Origin: Endomicrobiales bacterium
Lineage (GTDB): Bacteria > Elusimicrobiota > Endomicrobiia > Endomicrobiales > JAFGGC01
Length of the DNA stretch: 64,000 nucleotides
Assembly: GCA_016930715.1 (NCBI GenBank)
Contig: JAFGGC010000012.1
Coordinates: 72,454 to 136,453 of the forward strand
Direction of reading: 5' to 3'
Positions 51,979 to 63,462 of the stretch are shown piece by piece. Below the pieces are notes generated by a model that worked only from the letters and a program-made list of their open reading frames with translations, searched no databases and had not been told where the DNA came from. The translations under genes were made by a program, and so were the position numbers. Positions within the stretch are counted from its first letter, which is position 1, and the number at the start of each line of letters is the position of its first letter.

Positions 51979-52060
51979 TGATCACGCAGATTTTAAAACC
52001 GATTACACAGGCACGACAGAATCTAATCTGTGTAATCTGCGTTAGAAATCCGCGTAATCA
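51979..52060. repeat. GATTACACAGATT-type inverted repeat, copy 6
   Basis: TGATCACGCAGATT (51979) and GATTACACAG (52001) face AATCTGTGTAATC (52025) and ATCCGCGTAATCA (52048-52060). It lies inside the operon between metX and metW and would form a long hairpin in the mRNA. Confidence 0.75.
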
Positions 52061-52074
52061 AAGTCGAATTTGCC

Positions 52075-53196
52075 CTATTTGCGGCTTGCCCTTTCCAGAA
52101 AACTCCTTATCAGCTTGCTCTGGTCCTCCACTTCCAGAAGGAAAGCGTCGTGGCCGTACGTCGAATTTATCTCGCAGTAAGTGACGTCCGCCTGCCTGCC
52201 CCTTAAAACCTGGACTATTTCCTTTGACTGGTACGACGGATACAACCAGTCCGACTTGAAGGATATGACGAGAAAGCGCGTGTCCATATTTTTACCCGAC
52301 GCGAACAACTTGCCGTCGGACAGGTCGTAGTAATCCATCGCCTTCGTTATGTAGAGGTACGAATTGGCGTCGAATCTCTTGACGAAACTGTCGCCGCGGT
52401 ACCTGAGGTAGCCCTCTACTTCGAAATCGGACCTGAAGCTGAAGGAATATATGTCGTTCTTTAGCTTCCTTGAGAACTTGTCCTCCATTGACTGGTCGCT
52501 CATGTAGGTTATGTGGCCTATCATGCGGGCGATGCTCAAACCCCTTTCCGGCTGCTTTCCGCCGTAGTATTCGCCGTTGTTCCAGTCGGAATCGGCCATG
52601 ACGGCCTGGCGCCCGACCTCATCGAACGCTATCTGCTGGGGCGAGTGCTTGAGGGTTGCGGCTACCGGAATGCAGGTTTTAACCGCTTGAGGATGATTTG
52701 CCACCCACTGCAGGGCCTGCATCCCGCCCATTGATCCGCCCGAAACGGACAGGAGCTTTTTTATGCCCAGATGGTCTATCAGTTTTTTCTGCGCGTTGAC
52801 CATGTCCGAAACTGTAATGATGGGGAAATCGAGCCCGTACGGCCTGCCGGTCGCGGGATTAACCGAAGACGGGCCGGTGCTTCCCCTGCATCCCCCGATA
52901 ATATTGGGGCAGACCACGAAATACTTGTCCGTGTCGAACGCCTTGCCCGGGCCTATCATGTCGTTCCACCAGCCCGGTTTTTCTTCGCCTTTGTGGTAGC
53001 CGGCCGCGTGCGCGTCCCCGGAAAACGCGTGAAGTATCAGTACCGCGTTCGTATTTTCCGCGTTCAGATTTCCGTATGTTTCGTAGGCGACCGTAACAGG
53101 CGACAATGTCTTTCCGCATTCGAGCTTAAGCGGCTCATTGAAAGTAAAATATTTCGTTTCCACAACACCCAAACTGCCCTTTGACGTCTTTTTCAT
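52075..53196 (-). CDS. metX: Homoserine O-acetyltransferase
   Basis: A 373-residue alpha/beta-hydrolase-fold acyltransferase. The nucleophile elbow [12 protein letters not shown] is near residues 150-161; [20 protein letters not shown] and [11 protein letters not shown] are family-typical. Catalytic Asp and His are expected in FKSDWLYP and TYGHDAFL near the C-terminus. It activates homoserine for direct sulfhydrylation by MetY. Acetyl versus succinyl specificity cannot be decided by family alone; MetX-type enzymes use either. The ORF starts 13 bases after cysK. Confidence 0.95.
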   Translation of the reverse strand: MKKTSKGSLGVVETKYFTFNEPLKLECGKTLSPVTVAYETYGNLNAENTNAVLILHAFSGDAHAAGYHKGEEKPGWWNDMIGPGKAFDTDKYFVVCPNIIGGCRGSTGPSSVNPATGRPYGLDFPIITVSDMVNAQKKLIDHLGIKKLLSVSGGSMGGMQALQWVANHPQAVKTCIPVAATLKHSPQQIAFDEVGRQAVMADSDWNNGEYYGGKQPERGLSIARMIGHITYMSDQSMEDKFSRKLKNDIYSFSFRSDFEVEGYLRYRGDSFVKRFDANSYLYITKAMDYYDLSDGKLFASGKNMDTRFLVISFKSDWLYPSYQSKEIVQVLRGRQADVTYCEINSTYGHDAFLLEVEDQSKLIRSFLERASRK

Positions 53197-53209
53197 CTTA
53201 TGTCCTTTT

Positions 53210-54142
53210 TTAATTATTTTCCCCGAAAAGCCACGTCGAGAGATACCTTTCGCCAGTGTCGCAGATAACAGTGACTATCGTTTTTCCTTCGGCTTCCTTC
53301 CTGTCTGCAAGCATCAGGGCTGCCCATACGTTGGCGCCGCTTGAAATGCCGCAGAACACCCCCTCTTCCTTCGCAAGCCTCCTGGCGATGGCGCCGGCGT
53401 CTTCGCTTGATACCTGGATTATTTCATCGATTATCTTTCTGTTGAGCACATCCGGCACGAACCCGGCGCCGATCCCCTGTATTTTATGCGGCCCCGGCTT
53501 CCCGCCGGAAAGTACGGGAGAATCCTTCGGCTCCACCGCTATGAGTTTTACGGAAGGCCTGCTTTTCTTCAGCGTTTCGCCGACGCCGGTCAGCGTGCCC
53601 CCGGTACCAACGCCCGCCACGAAATAGTCCACAGTGCCGGAGGTGTCGTTCAATATCTCCTGCCCCGTGGTCCTGCGGTGGACTTCCGGATTGGCGGGAT
53701 TCTTGAACTGATTGGGCATGAAGCTTCCCGGCGTGGATTTCACGAGTTCCTCGGCCTTCGCGACCGCCGCGCTCATGCCTTTCGCGCCTTCCGTCAGCAC
53801 GACATCGGCCCCGAGCGACCTCAAGAGCTGACGCCTTTCCATGCTCATAGTATCCGGCATAGTAAGGGTAAGTTTGTACCCCCTTGCCGCGCACACGAAC
53901 GCGAGGGCTATTCCCGTGTTCCCGCTCGTGGGCTCTATGATACTGGCGCCTTTCTTTATCAGGCCTTTTTTCTCGGCCTCATCTATCATCGCCGCGCCTA
54001 TCCTGTCCTTGACGCTCGAAAGGGGATTGAACGACTCAAGCTTGACCAGTATCTTCGCCTTGAGGCCCTGCGCCAGCGCGTTCAGTCTCACGAGAGGCGT
54101 GTTGCCGACCGTTTTGGTCGTGTCCTTGAATATTTTTCCCAT
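53210..54142 (-). CDS. cysK: Cysteine synthase A
   Basis: A 310-residue PLP enzyme forming cysteine from O-acetylserine and sulfide. PLP lysine lies in [19 protein letters not shown] (residues 40-58, split at [11 protein letters not shown]); [13 protein letters not shown] and the phosphate loop [16 protein letters not shown] follow. The C-terminus ([16 protein letters not shown]) is canonical. Start at 54142 has GGGAG six bases upstream; the longer frame to 54175 adds residues with no homology. CysE is not in the window. It is the third gene of the sulfur operon. Confidence 0.95.
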   Translation of the reverse strand: MGKIFKDTTKTVGNTPLVRLNALAQGLKAKILVKLESFNPLSSVKDRIGAAMIDEAEKKGLIKKGASIIEPTSGNTGIALAFVCAARGYKLTLTMPDTMSMERRQLLRSLGADVVLTEGAKGMSAAVAKAEELVKSTPGSFMPNQFKNPANPEVHRRTTGQEILNDTSGTVDYFVAGVGTGGTLTGVGETLKKSRPSVKLIAVEPKDSPVLSGGKPGPHKIQGIGAGFVPDVLNRKIIDEIIQVSSEDAGAIARRLAKEEGVFCGISSGANVWAALMLADRKEAEGKTIVTVICDTGERYLSTWLFGENN

Positions 54143-54181
54143 ATTTACTCCCTGTTGCGCGGTTCCGGCGCGCATCGGCGG

Positions 54182-54631
54182 CTATATAGCGTAATCCAGA
54201 ACGTCAGGAATGTTCATCTTGCCGGCTTTTTCCGCCATATCCTGAAACGTGGTGTTGTCCACCACGTCGTTTATCCTGTCCCTGACGTCCTCCCAAACGC
54301 TTTTGAAAACGCACTGTTTCTCGAACGTGCACCTGGCGTGGGCCGAACGGCTCACGCACGTAACGGGCGAGGTAGGCCCCTCCATCAGGCGTATTATATC
54401 GCCCAGCGTAACTTTCGAAGGATGCTTCGCAAGAAACACGCCGCCCTTCGGGCCCCTGACCGTCTTGATGTATCCCGCGCCTTTTAGCGTGGTAATAATC
54501 TGCTCGAGGAATTTTTCGGGGATGTCCTGCCGCCTTGATATTTCCTTTATGGGCGTAATCCTCTGGCCGTACGTCAAGGCGAGGTCAAGTATTATCTTTA
54601 GGGCGTAATCCCCCTTGAACGATATCTTCAT
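54182..54631 (-). CDS. Rrf2-family transcriptional regulator of the sulfur operon
   Basis: A 149-residue regulator with the Rrf2 winged helix: KGDYALKIILDLAL, ISRRQDIPEKFLEQI, and the wing GYIKTVRGPKGGVFLAKHP. Three cysteines (TCVSRSAHARCTFEKQC, about residues 92-109) sit where IscR-type members bind an Fe-S cluster; spacing here is wider between the first two. Position between metY and cysK parallels CymR, which senses cysteine through CysK. It probably binds the palindrome at 56102-56124 and controls the operon; whether it senses Fe-S status or cysteine is undecided. Confidence 0.92.
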   Translation of the reverse strand: MKISFKGDYALKIILDLALTYGQRITPIKEISRRQDIPEKFLEQIITTLKGAGYIKTVRGPKGGVFLAKHPSKVTLGDIIRLMEGPTSPVTCVSRSAHARCTFEKQCVFKSVWEDVRDRINDVVDNTTFQDMAEKAGKMNIPDVLDYAI

Positions 54632-54646
54632 TTTTCTTTCTCCGTA

Positions 54647-55972
<1,326 letters not shown>

Positions 55973-55989
55973 TTATATTAGTCTTTAAA

Positions 55990-56090
55990 TTGGATTTGAT
56001 GCTAGGGCCGCACGAACGCCTTTTCCCCGGCCGGGAACCTCATTCGCACCGTAACGGGTATCGCGTGCTCTATGGAATTAAATCTTGGAA
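55990..56090 (-). other. Structured leader of the metY operon
   Basis: About 150 untranslated bases precede metY. In minus-strand RNA, GCACG near 56065 pairs with CGTGC near 56010 to enclose a small ACC-N6-GGT stem and a strong TTCCC-N4-GGGGAA hairpin, giving a possible three-way junction. It does not match the SAM-I, SAM-II or T-box consensus that I know. It may be a regulatory RNA or only a structured 5' end. Confidence 0.35.
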
Positions 56091-56101
56091 TATACACTAT
56101 T

Positions 56102-56124
56102 ATGTCTATCATATTAATAGACAT
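56102..56124. promoter_or_regulatory. Palindromic operator overlapping the metY -10 box
   Basis: ATGTCTAT-N7-ATAGACAT is a perfect 8-bp dyad. Its end overlaps two bases of the -10 element, so a bound dimeric regulator, most likely the Rrf2 protein of the same operon, would repress. Confidence 0.75.
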
Positions 56125-56151
56125 TATAATACACAAAGCATTTTTTGTCAA
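56123..56151 (-). promoter_or_regulatory. Consensus sigma-70 promoter of the metY operon
   Basis: TTGACA (56146-56151) and TATAAT (56123-56128) on the minus strand, spaced 17 bases: both hexamers are perfect. The start point lies within the palindrome. Confidence 0.9.
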
Positions 56152-56175
56152 GACCCGCTATGAAGATTTTCGTAA

Positions 56176-57102
56176 TTATTTTTTCCCGTTTTTTGTCCTG
56201 ACAAAAACCGACAAAACGACGGAGACCGCGAGAACCGCGGCGATGACGGCAAGCGAAACAACAGTTTGTATATGATAAAAATCCGAAATAAGCATCTTCG
56301 CGCCCACGAACGTCAGCACGACCGAGAGGCCGTAGTTCAGGTACCTGAACATCCTCATGAATCCCTCGAGCGCGAAATAAGTGGCCCGTAGGCCCAGTAT
56401 CGCGAAAACGTTTGCGGAATATATGATGAAGGAGTCCCTGGTGATGGCAAGGGCGGCCGGAATGGAATCAACGGCAAAAATAATGTCCGATGTCTCGATC
56501 ACTATCAGGACCAAAAAAAGCGGCGTGACAAACAGCTTTTCCCCTTTCCTGAGAAAAAACTTCCCTCCCTCGTGCCCGTCGGATACCGGCAGGATTTTTT
56601 TACAGAGCTTCAGCACAATATTGTTCTCCGGATGCACCTCTTCCCCCTTCTTGAACGCGAGCTTGAGGCCCACGTAGACCAGCAGCGCCCCGAAGACGTA
56701 TATCATCCAGTGGAACTTGTTGACCAGCGCCACGCCCGAGACTATGAAAACCGCCCTCATGACCAGGGCCCCGAGGATCCCCCAAAAAAGCACCTTGTAC
56801 TGGAATTCCCCCGCCACGCGGAAGTACTGGAATATTATGAGAAAAACGAAGATGTTGTCTATGCTGAGCGAACGCTCGATTATGTAGACGGTCAAAAATT
56901 CCGTGCCTTTCACGGGACCGCTCCATATGTATACCCCGACATTGAAAATCAGGGCTACCACTATCCATATGACGCTCCACGCTATGGATTCCTTCAGGCC
57001 TATCACGTGGTTTTTCCTGTGGAAGACCCCGAGGTCGAAGAACAGCATCAATAGCACCGCTATATTGAAAACGGCCCACAATACTATCTGGTCAGATATC
57101 AT
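56176..57102 (-). CDS. TerC-family integral membrane protein
   Basis: A 308-residue protein with seven to nine helices. Hallmarks are LLMLFFDLGVFHRK near the N-terminus, ERSLSIDNIFVFLIIF with conserved acidic residues in the membrane, and VDSIPAALAITRDSFIIYSANVFAILGLRA. TerC proteins are linked to tellurite resistance and to manganese or calcium export for metalation of secreted proteins. I use ATG 57102; a TTG at 57114 is possible. No Mn riboswitch is visible upstream; the space is taken by a palindromic element. Confidence 0.92.
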   Translation of the reverse strand: MISDQIVLWAVFNIAVLLMLFFDLGVFHRKNHVIGLKESIAWSVIWIVVALIFNVGVYIWSGPVKGTEFLTVYIIERSLSIDNIFVFLIIFQYFRVAGEFQYKVLFWGILGALVMRAVFIVSGVALVNKFHWMIYVFGALLVYVGLKLAFKKGEEVHPENNIVLKLCKKILPVSDGHEGGKFFLRKGEKLFVTPLFLVLIVIETSDIIFAVDSIPAALAITRDSFIIYSANVFAILGLRATYFALEGFMRMFRYLNYGLSVVLTFVGAKMLISDFYHIQTVVSLAVIAAVLAVSVVLSVFVRTKNGKK

Positions 57103-57173
57103 TTGTTTTTCCAAAACCCTGATTACTTTGATTAACTGCTATGTTTTGTTCAGCTTTTGACTTCTCGCTATTC

Positions 57174-57334
57174 GTAGTTGGCAGCCCCGCCCGTTTTCGT
57201 AGCGAGGAAACGGGATTTGAGGCGAAACACAGGGAACTTAGGCGACGCGTCCTTGCGGACGCTAGCCTAAGTTCCTTAAGTTGCAGCCCAAATACCGTTT
57301 CCGCAGCAGAAAAAAGGGCGGGGCTGCCAACTAC
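57174..57334. mobile_element. MITE-like nested palindromic element
   Basis: Exact 19-bp terminal inverted repeats, GTAGTTGGCAGCCCCGCCC (57174-57192) and its complement (57316-57334), enclose a second palindrome, GGAACTTAGGC / GCCTAAGTTCC (about 57230-57272), with a CGTCC-TTGC-GGACG hairpin at its centre. No coding frame is present. The right end provides the stop codon of the ferritin-like gene. It looks like a non-autonomous miniature element or a palindromic unit; other copies were not seen in this window. Confidence 0.7.
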
Positions 57335-57846
57335 ATGTTCATCCAGTTCCATCTTCGGGACTCCTCTTCCTGCAGCCAGTCTCCCGAACCCGTGAGATAG
57401 TAATAGACGTTGGCGATCGCGGAAAGGTGTTCCTTCTCTTCGTTCAGTATCCATTTAAAAAAAGATTTTTCCTTCTCCGTTTTCGCTTTTTTTAAAAAAT
57501 TCTCGTAGGCTTCATAACCTTTCCTTTCCATCTCCATGGCCAGCTCGTATGCTTCGGTGCTTTCTCCGCTCTTTTTAAACTCGGACCTTACCGCCTTGCC
57601 GAAAAAATCTTTAAGCACGGCCTCCACGGCCGGCAGGCTCGGCGCCTTCTGCGTCTCCCCGGCGTTGAAGGTTTCATCCGCCTTGCGGGCGTGGTCTATC
57701 TCCTCCGCAGCAAGGGAGTAAAAGAGCTTCTTCCCGAGCAAGTTCCTGGTTCTGGCCGCGAGCTTCAGGTACATCCTGCAGCCGTTCGCCTCAAAATCCA
57801 GCACGAAATCCAGCGGACTCAATTCTTTTTTTTGTTTTTCCGCCAT
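57331..57846 (-). CDS. Ferritin-like (rubrerythrin-related) di-iron protein
   Basis: A 171-residue four-helix-bundle protein. The N-terminal half has DFEANGCRMYLKLA and AAEEIDHARKAD (an ExxH iron-ligand pair); the second half has EMERKGYEAYENFL and NEEKEHLSAI (second ExxH). There is no C-terminal rubredoxin domain, so it is the short form associated with peroxide or oxygen protection and iron handling. The final residues (WNWMNM) and TAG stop come from or abut the terminal repeat of the adjoining palindromic element, so the original C-terminus may have been changed. It follows ldh after ten bases. Confidence 0.85.
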   Translation of the reverse strand: MAEKQKKELSPLDFVLDFEANGCRMYLKLAARTRNLLGKKLFYSLAAEEIDHARKADETFNAGETQKAPSLPAVEAVLKDFFGKAVRSEFKKSGESTEAYELAMEMERKGYEAYENFLKKAKTEKEKSFFKWILNEEKEHLSAIANVYYYLTGSGDWLQEEESRRWNWMNM

Positions 57847-57856
57847 TTTACCCTCC

Positions 57857-58816
57857 TTACCGCAAGCCTGCGTGATCTATGATCTTTTTTATAGCTTCCG
57901 CCGATCTCAAAAGAGCCTCGTTTTCATCTTTATTGAGATTTATCCTCATTGTCTCCCTTACCCCGGCACGGTTAAGCACGACCGGAAGGCTCAAATACAC
58001 GCCGCCGAGCCCGGAATAACCTTCGACAAGCGTTGAGACAGGCAGTATCGCGTTTTCGTCGTTGAGCACGGCTTGGGCTATCCTTGCGACCGCAAGGCCT
58101 ATCCCGTACGACGTTTCGCCCTTTTTTTCTATTATCTTGTACGCCGAGTCCCTTACTTCGCTGAAGATATTTTCCAGCACCGCATCGTGGTCGCACGTGT
58201 CCTTCCTAGGGCACACGACGCAGTATTCGCTGAAAAATACTCCGCCTATCATCGCCTTGCTCCAAACGGGAAATTCGGTATCGCCGTGCTCTCCGAGAAT
58301 ATAGGCATGTATGTTCCTCGGGTCAACTCTGCAGTGCCTGGCAAGATTGAAACGAAGTCGGGCCGAATCAAGAACCGTTCCGGAACCTATCACCTCTTTA
58401 TGGGGCTTGCCGGAAATCTTTTGCGCCGCATATGACAGCACGTCGACGGGGTTGCTCACAACAAGATAAATCGCGCCGGGAGCGTTTTTCGCAATCTCCG
58501 GTATTATCGTCCTGTAAAGTTCGATATTGTCTTTCGAAAGGTCAAACCTTGTCTGGCCGGGTTTCTGCTTCAGGCCGGCCGTTATGATCACAAGGTCCGA
58601 GTCCTTAATATCGGAATACGTGCCGGCGTGTACCTCGACCGGCGAAACATAGGGAGCTCCGTGCGAAAGGTCCATTGCCTCGCCTTCGGCCCTCTGCATG
58701 TTCCTGTCGACAAGAACGATCTGTCTTGCGATGCCGCTTATTATGAGGGCATAAGCCGAACGCATGCCCACGTTGCCGCAGCCAATTATAGATACCTTCG
58801 GTTTTAACCTGTTCAT
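57857..58816 (-). CDS. ldh: L-lactate dehydrogenase
   Basis: A 319-residue NAD-dependent dehydrogenase. The Rossmann motif is VSIIGCGNVGMRSAYAL; the substrate loop GLKQKPGQTRFDLSKDN has Gln at the position equivalent to Gln102, which favours pyruvate/lactate over malate (Arg in MDH). The catalytic His is in LGEHGDTEFPVWS near residue 180, and Asp and Arg partners are as expected. Start at 58816 is preferred; the longer frame adds residues upstream of the fold. It suggests fermentative NADH reoxidation. Some malate dehydrogenases are close relatives, so a biochemical check would be decisive. Confidence 0.9.
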   Translation of the reverse strand: MNRLKPKVSIIGCGNVGMRSAYALIISGIARQIVLVDRNMQRAEGEAMDLSHGAPYVSPVEVHAGTYSDIKDSDLVIITAGLKQKPGQTRFDLSKDNIELYRTIIPEIAKNAPGAIYLVVSNPVDVLSYAAQKISGKPHKEVIGSGTVLDSARLRFNLARHCRVDPRNIHAYILGEHGDTEFPVWSKAMIGGVFFSEYCVVCPRKDTCDHDAVLENIFSEVRDSAYKIIEKKGETSYGIGLAVARIAQAVLNDENAILPVSTLVEGYSGLGGVYLSLPVVLNRAGVRETMRINLNKDENEALLRSAEAIKKIIDHAGLR

Positions 58817-58922
58817 CGCGTTTTCCGTAAAAATAAGAAGTGTGTTCCAGTTTTTGCGGCTTATTCCCGGCAATATGACGAAGTATTCGGTTTTATACCA
58901 AAAAAGGGCGGTGTCCGGCGGC

Positions 58923-60131
58923 TCAATTTACCGTTTCGTTATGCTCGAGGCGGAACTTGTCTACTTCTTCCCTCAGCTTGGCCGCTCTTGTCGAAAGCTC
59001 CTGCGAGCCGGATGTTATTTCGGTTACCGCGGCGAGCTGTTCTTCCGAGCTCGCGGTTATTTCCTCTGCCGAGGCCGCGGTTTCTTCGGAAATGGCGGCT
59101 ATCTGCTCGACTTCCTTGTGGATGCCCTTTATGGATTTGACTATTTCCCCGTAGCCTTCCCTCATTTTCGAGGCAAGCAGGATAACGTCCTTGGCTTCGG
59201 CGAGCGATTTCTTGGAAGAATCAACCACGTTTTCGGTGTCAAGCTGGATTTCCTTGATGATGCCGGTTATTTTTCCGGCTGAACTTGACGATGATTCGGC
59301 AAGCTTCCTGACCTCGTCGGCGACTACGGCAAACCCCCTGCCGGCCTCGCCCGCCCGCGCGGCTTCTATCGCGGCGTTCAGGGCGAGAAGGTTCGTCTGG
59401 TCGGCAATCTTTGTTATCAGCCCCAGTATGTCGGATATTTCGATGGAACGCTCGTAAAGCTTTTGTATTGACTGCCCCGTTATTTCGATCGTGCGCTGCA
59501 CCATGCTGAATTTCTCCGTCACCTGGTCTATGCTCACGCTGCCGGTGTCGACGGTATTGGCCGAATCCTGAACAAGCGAGGATATACCCTGGGCGCTTTT
59601 CGCTATCTGGTTAGTCGCGGTGGCTATCTGGGATATGGAGCCCTGAACCTGCGTCATCGTCTGGTTCACCTGGTTTATGGTCGCAGCCATCTCTCCCGCG
59701 GAATGCCTGGTCGCGTCGGTTAGATTATCGACGTTTCCTATAAGGTCCTTGAGGTTCTGGGTCATCTTGATGAACGCCGTGACGAGTATGTCGTCCGCGC
59801 TTCTCGCTCGCATCTGCGTCGTGAGGTCTCCGGACGCGATCTTCTCGGCCGTTTCCGAAAGCCCTCTCATCGTAGATATGAGTTCGTTGGTCATCTTGCC
59901 CAGCTGGTCGAGCACCTCGTTGCCGGTCGTTTCGTTGGCGCTGACGTTGAGGCTTCCGGCGCTGAATTGCTTGAATATGCCGAAGTAATCCGACAGCGCC
60001 ATGGCCATCGTCATGGAGTTGTTCTGTAGCCCCTCGTTCAGCTTTTCGAGCTCGGCCACTTTCTTTTCAAGCTCCTGCTCTTTATGATTGTTCCCGAAAA
60101 GCAGCTTGATCCTGCTTACCAGTCCGGCCAT
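58923..60131 (-). CDS. Soluble methyl-accepting chemotaxis-type receptor
   Basis: A 402-residue protein. The signalling hairpin is unmistakable: [20 protein letters not shown] then [15 protein letters not shown] near residues 250-285. HAMP-like helices occupy about residues 60-120. There is no signal peptide or membrane helix; the N-terminus is a short basic amphipathic stretch ([10 protein letters not shown]) followed by a coiled coil, so it is cytoplasmic or peripherally bound. No cheA, cheW or flagellar gene is near. It may act on pili (a PilT gene is in the window), but this is speculative. ATG 60131 has GAGGG upstream. Confidence 0.9.
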   Translation of the reverse strand: MAGLVSRIKLLFGNNHKEQELEKKVAELEKLNEGLQNNSMTMAMALSDYFGIFKQFSAGSLNVSANETTGNEVLDQLGKMTNELISTMRGLSETAEKIASGDLTTQMRARSADDILVTAFIKMTQNLKDLIGNVDNLTDATRHSAGEMAATINQVNQTMTQVQGSISQIATATNQIAKSAQGISSLVQDSANTVDTGSVSIDQVTEKFSMVQRTIEITGQSIQKLYERSIEISDILGLITKIADQTNLLALNAAIEAARAGEAGRGFAVVADEVRKLAESSSSSAGKITGIIKEIQLDTENVVDSSKKSLAEAKDVILLASKMREGYGEIVKSIKGIHKEVEQIAAISEETAASAEEITASSEEQLAAVTEITSGSQELSTRAAKLREEVDKFRLEHNETVN

Positions 60132-60152
60132 CAAAAACCCTCTTTCATTCGT

Positions 60153-60356
60153 TCATCTAATGCCGCCGTCCGGCTCGTTCGGCACGATTAGCCACGCCAG
60201 AAGGTAAACCAGGACCGCCGGCATGACGGCTGTCGCCAAACTCACGAAAACAACCCCGAGCCGGACAAGCGTGGGATCGACGTTCAATATTTCGCCTATC
60301 CCTCCGCAGATGCCCGCGATTTTTTTGTCCTTTTGAGATCTATAGAATCTTTTCAT
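60153..60356 (-). CDS. Small PspC-domain membrane protein
   Basis: A 67-residue protein matching the PspC domain: RSQKDKKIAGICGGIGEILN, split at KIAGICGGIGE, then VDPTLVRLGVVFV and a hydrophobic helix ending YLLAWLIVP. PspC proteins act in envelope-stress responses or as toxins of membrane pairs; stand-alone short forms are common and of unknown role. A TATAAT sequence lies only ten bases before the ATG at 60356, suggesting a very short leader. Only a 22-base gap separates it from the receptor gene downstream. Confidence 0.88.
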   Translation of the reverse strand: MKRFYRSQKDKKIAGICGGIGEILNVDPTLVRLGVVFVSLATAVMPAVLVYLLAWLIVPNEPDGGIR

Positions 60357-60400
60357 CGCAATTGATATTATACAACATTTTAGTTTAAAACTTATCATAA

Positions 60401-60436
60401 AAAGAAAAAAGCGGCGTGTCTTTCGCGCCGCTTTTT
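60401..60436 (-). terminator. Rho-independent terminator after gdhA
   Basis: AAGCGGCG and CGCCGCTT form a strong stem with a short loop, followed on the minus strand by TTTTTTCTTTTT. It lies 24 bases after the gdhA stop. Confidence 0.85.
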
Positions 60437-60460
60437 CCTAAAAATACCGCCCCGGTGCCG

Positions 60461-62058
<1,598 letters not shown>

Positions 62059-62087
62059 ATTATATTCAAAAGTTTGAACGTTGTCAA
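62059..62087 (-). promoter_or_regulatory. Consensus promoter of gdhA
   Basis: TTGACA (62082-62087) and TATAAT (62059-62064) on the minus strand, spacer 17 bases, both hexamers perfect. The -35 box lies 12 bases downstream of the serS stop codon, so gdhA is transcribed independently. Confidence 0.9.
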
Positions 62088-62099
62088 GAAAAACGCTTC

Positions 62100-63371
62100 T
62101 TATTTCGGTTCGATTCTGTCAAAACCGGTGTACTTTCTTAAAACCTCGGGGATCACGACGGAGCCGTCTTTCTGCTGAAAACATTCAAGGACGGCGGCAA
62201 AGCACCTGCCTACCGCGACACCCGAACCGTTCAGCGTGTGAACATACTCCTTTTTCTTGTCGCCCAGGCGGTATTTTATGTTCATTCTGCGCGACTGGAA
62301 ATCCTTGAAATTGGTGCAGGACGATATCTCCCGCCAGCGTTTTTCACCGGGCATCCATACTTCAATGTCGTAAGTCTTTGAAGAACCGAACCCCATATCT
62401 CCCGTGCACAAAACAAGCACTTTATACGTGAGGCCGAGTTTTTTCAGCACCTCGCAGGCGTCTCTGGTCAGCGTCTCGAGCTCGTTCATCGATTCCTGAG
62501 GCGTCGTTAATTTCACCAGTTCCACCTTGTTGAACTGATGGTTCCGGATGAGGCCTTTCGTGTCCTTGCCGTAGGAACCCGATTCCCTCCGGAAACACGC
62601 GGAATAGGAAACGTATTTCTTCGGAAGGTCTTTCTCGTCAAGTATTTCGTCGCGGTGGATGTTCGTGACCGAGACTTCCGCCGTGGGTATGAGGTAGAGC
62701 TCGTCCTCCCGGCACCTGAAGGCCTCTTCTTCGAACTTCGGAAGCTGGCCCGTCCCCTGCATCGACGCCCTGTTCACAAGATACGGCGCGAAGACCTCCG
62801 CGTAACCTGCGGCAACCTGCGTGTCTATGAAAAAACTTATCAGCGCACGCTCGAGAACGCAGCCCTTGCCCTTTAAAAGGGCGAAACGCGAGCCGGAAAT
62901 CTTGGCCGCAGTCTCAAAATCGAGTATCCCCAGCTTTTCTCCTATCTCCCAGTGCGGTTTCGGCTCAAAATCCTTTTTTGGCGGCTCGCCGGAGATGAAT
63001 GTCTGGATGTTTTGTCCCGGCGATTTGCCTCCCGGCACGCTCTCGTCCGGGATATTCGGAAGCCGTAGCAGGAAATCCTCTATTTTCTGCTCAAGGGTCA
63101 CGAGAAAACGTTCTTTTTCCTTTATGCACTCCCTTGCCTGGTCCATGTCTGACACGGACTCCGAGGAAGGCTCCTTGCCCTGTTTTTTGAGTTTTCCTAT
63201 TTCCTCCGAGGCCTTGTTCCTCTTTTCTCGCAAGGACTCCATCTCAACGATTAGCTTCCTTCTCTCCTCATCCCACTGGAGAAGCTCGTCGAGAAATACC
63301 TCGCCCCCCCTTCTTTCAAGATCCTGTTTTACCTTTTTCGGGTTTTCCCTGATCAGTTTGATGTCAAGCAT
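62100..63371 (-). CDS. serS: Seryl-tRNA synthetase
   Basis: A 423-residue class II aminoacyl-tRNA synthetase. The N-terminal coiled-coil tRNA arm is residues 30-100 ([20 protein letters not shown]). Motif 2 is [21 protein letters not shown], visible as [15 protein letters not shown], and motif 3 is [32 protein letters not shown] is the serine-binding region. Length is normal. It ends 12 bases before the gdhA promoter. Confidence 0.97.
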   Translation of the reverse strand: MLDIKLIRENPKKVKQDLERRGGEVFLDELLQWDEERRKLIVEMESLREKRNKASEEIGKLKKQGKEPSSESVSDMDQARECIKEKERFLVTLEQKIEDFLLRLPNIPDESVPGGKSPGQNIQTFISGEPPKKDFEPKPHWEIGEKLGILDFETAAKISGSRFALLKGKGCVLERALISFFIDTQVAAGYAEVFAPYLVNRASMQGTGQLPKFEEEAFRCREDELYLIPTAEVSVTNIHRDEILDEKDLPKKYVSYSACFRRESGSYGKDTKGLIRNHQFNKVELVKLTTPQESMNELETLTRDACEVLKKLGLTYKVLVLCTGDMGFGSSKTYDIEVWMPGEKRWREISSCTNFKDFQSRRMNIKYRLGDKKKEYVHTLNGSGVAVGRCFAAVLECFQQKDGSVVIPEVLRKYTGFDRIEPK

Positions 63372-63390
63372 TCCTCACTCCAAAAACGTT

Positions 63391-63458
63391 TCTCGTATCT
63401 CGTATTTCGCATCTCGTCACGTCTTTTCGAGATACTAGGTACGAGATACCAGATACGG
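63391..63458. repeat. ATCTCGTATCTCG-type inverted repeat (family C)
   Basis: TCTCGTATCTCGTATTTCG at 63391-63409 is imperfectly mirrored by GGTACGAGATACCAGATACG at 63438-63457. It fills the serS-rtcB gap and follows the pattern of the other short-word palindromes. Confidence 0.6.
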
Positions 63459-63462
63459 TATT

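Noticed and set aside
8238-52060. GATTACACAGATT repeats as a CRISPR array
   Set aside because: Copies are dispersed over 44 kb, arranged as inverted rather than direct repeats, and have no regular spacers or cas genes.
55990-56090. A SAM-I riboswitch or T-box upstream of metY
   Set aside because: Neither the SAM-I core GGTGGAGGGACTGGC-like segment nor a T-box sequence is present.
57102-57331. A manganese (yybP-ykoY) riboswitch upstream of terC
   Set aside because: The space is taken by the nested palindromic element and the conserved riboswitch core is not seen.
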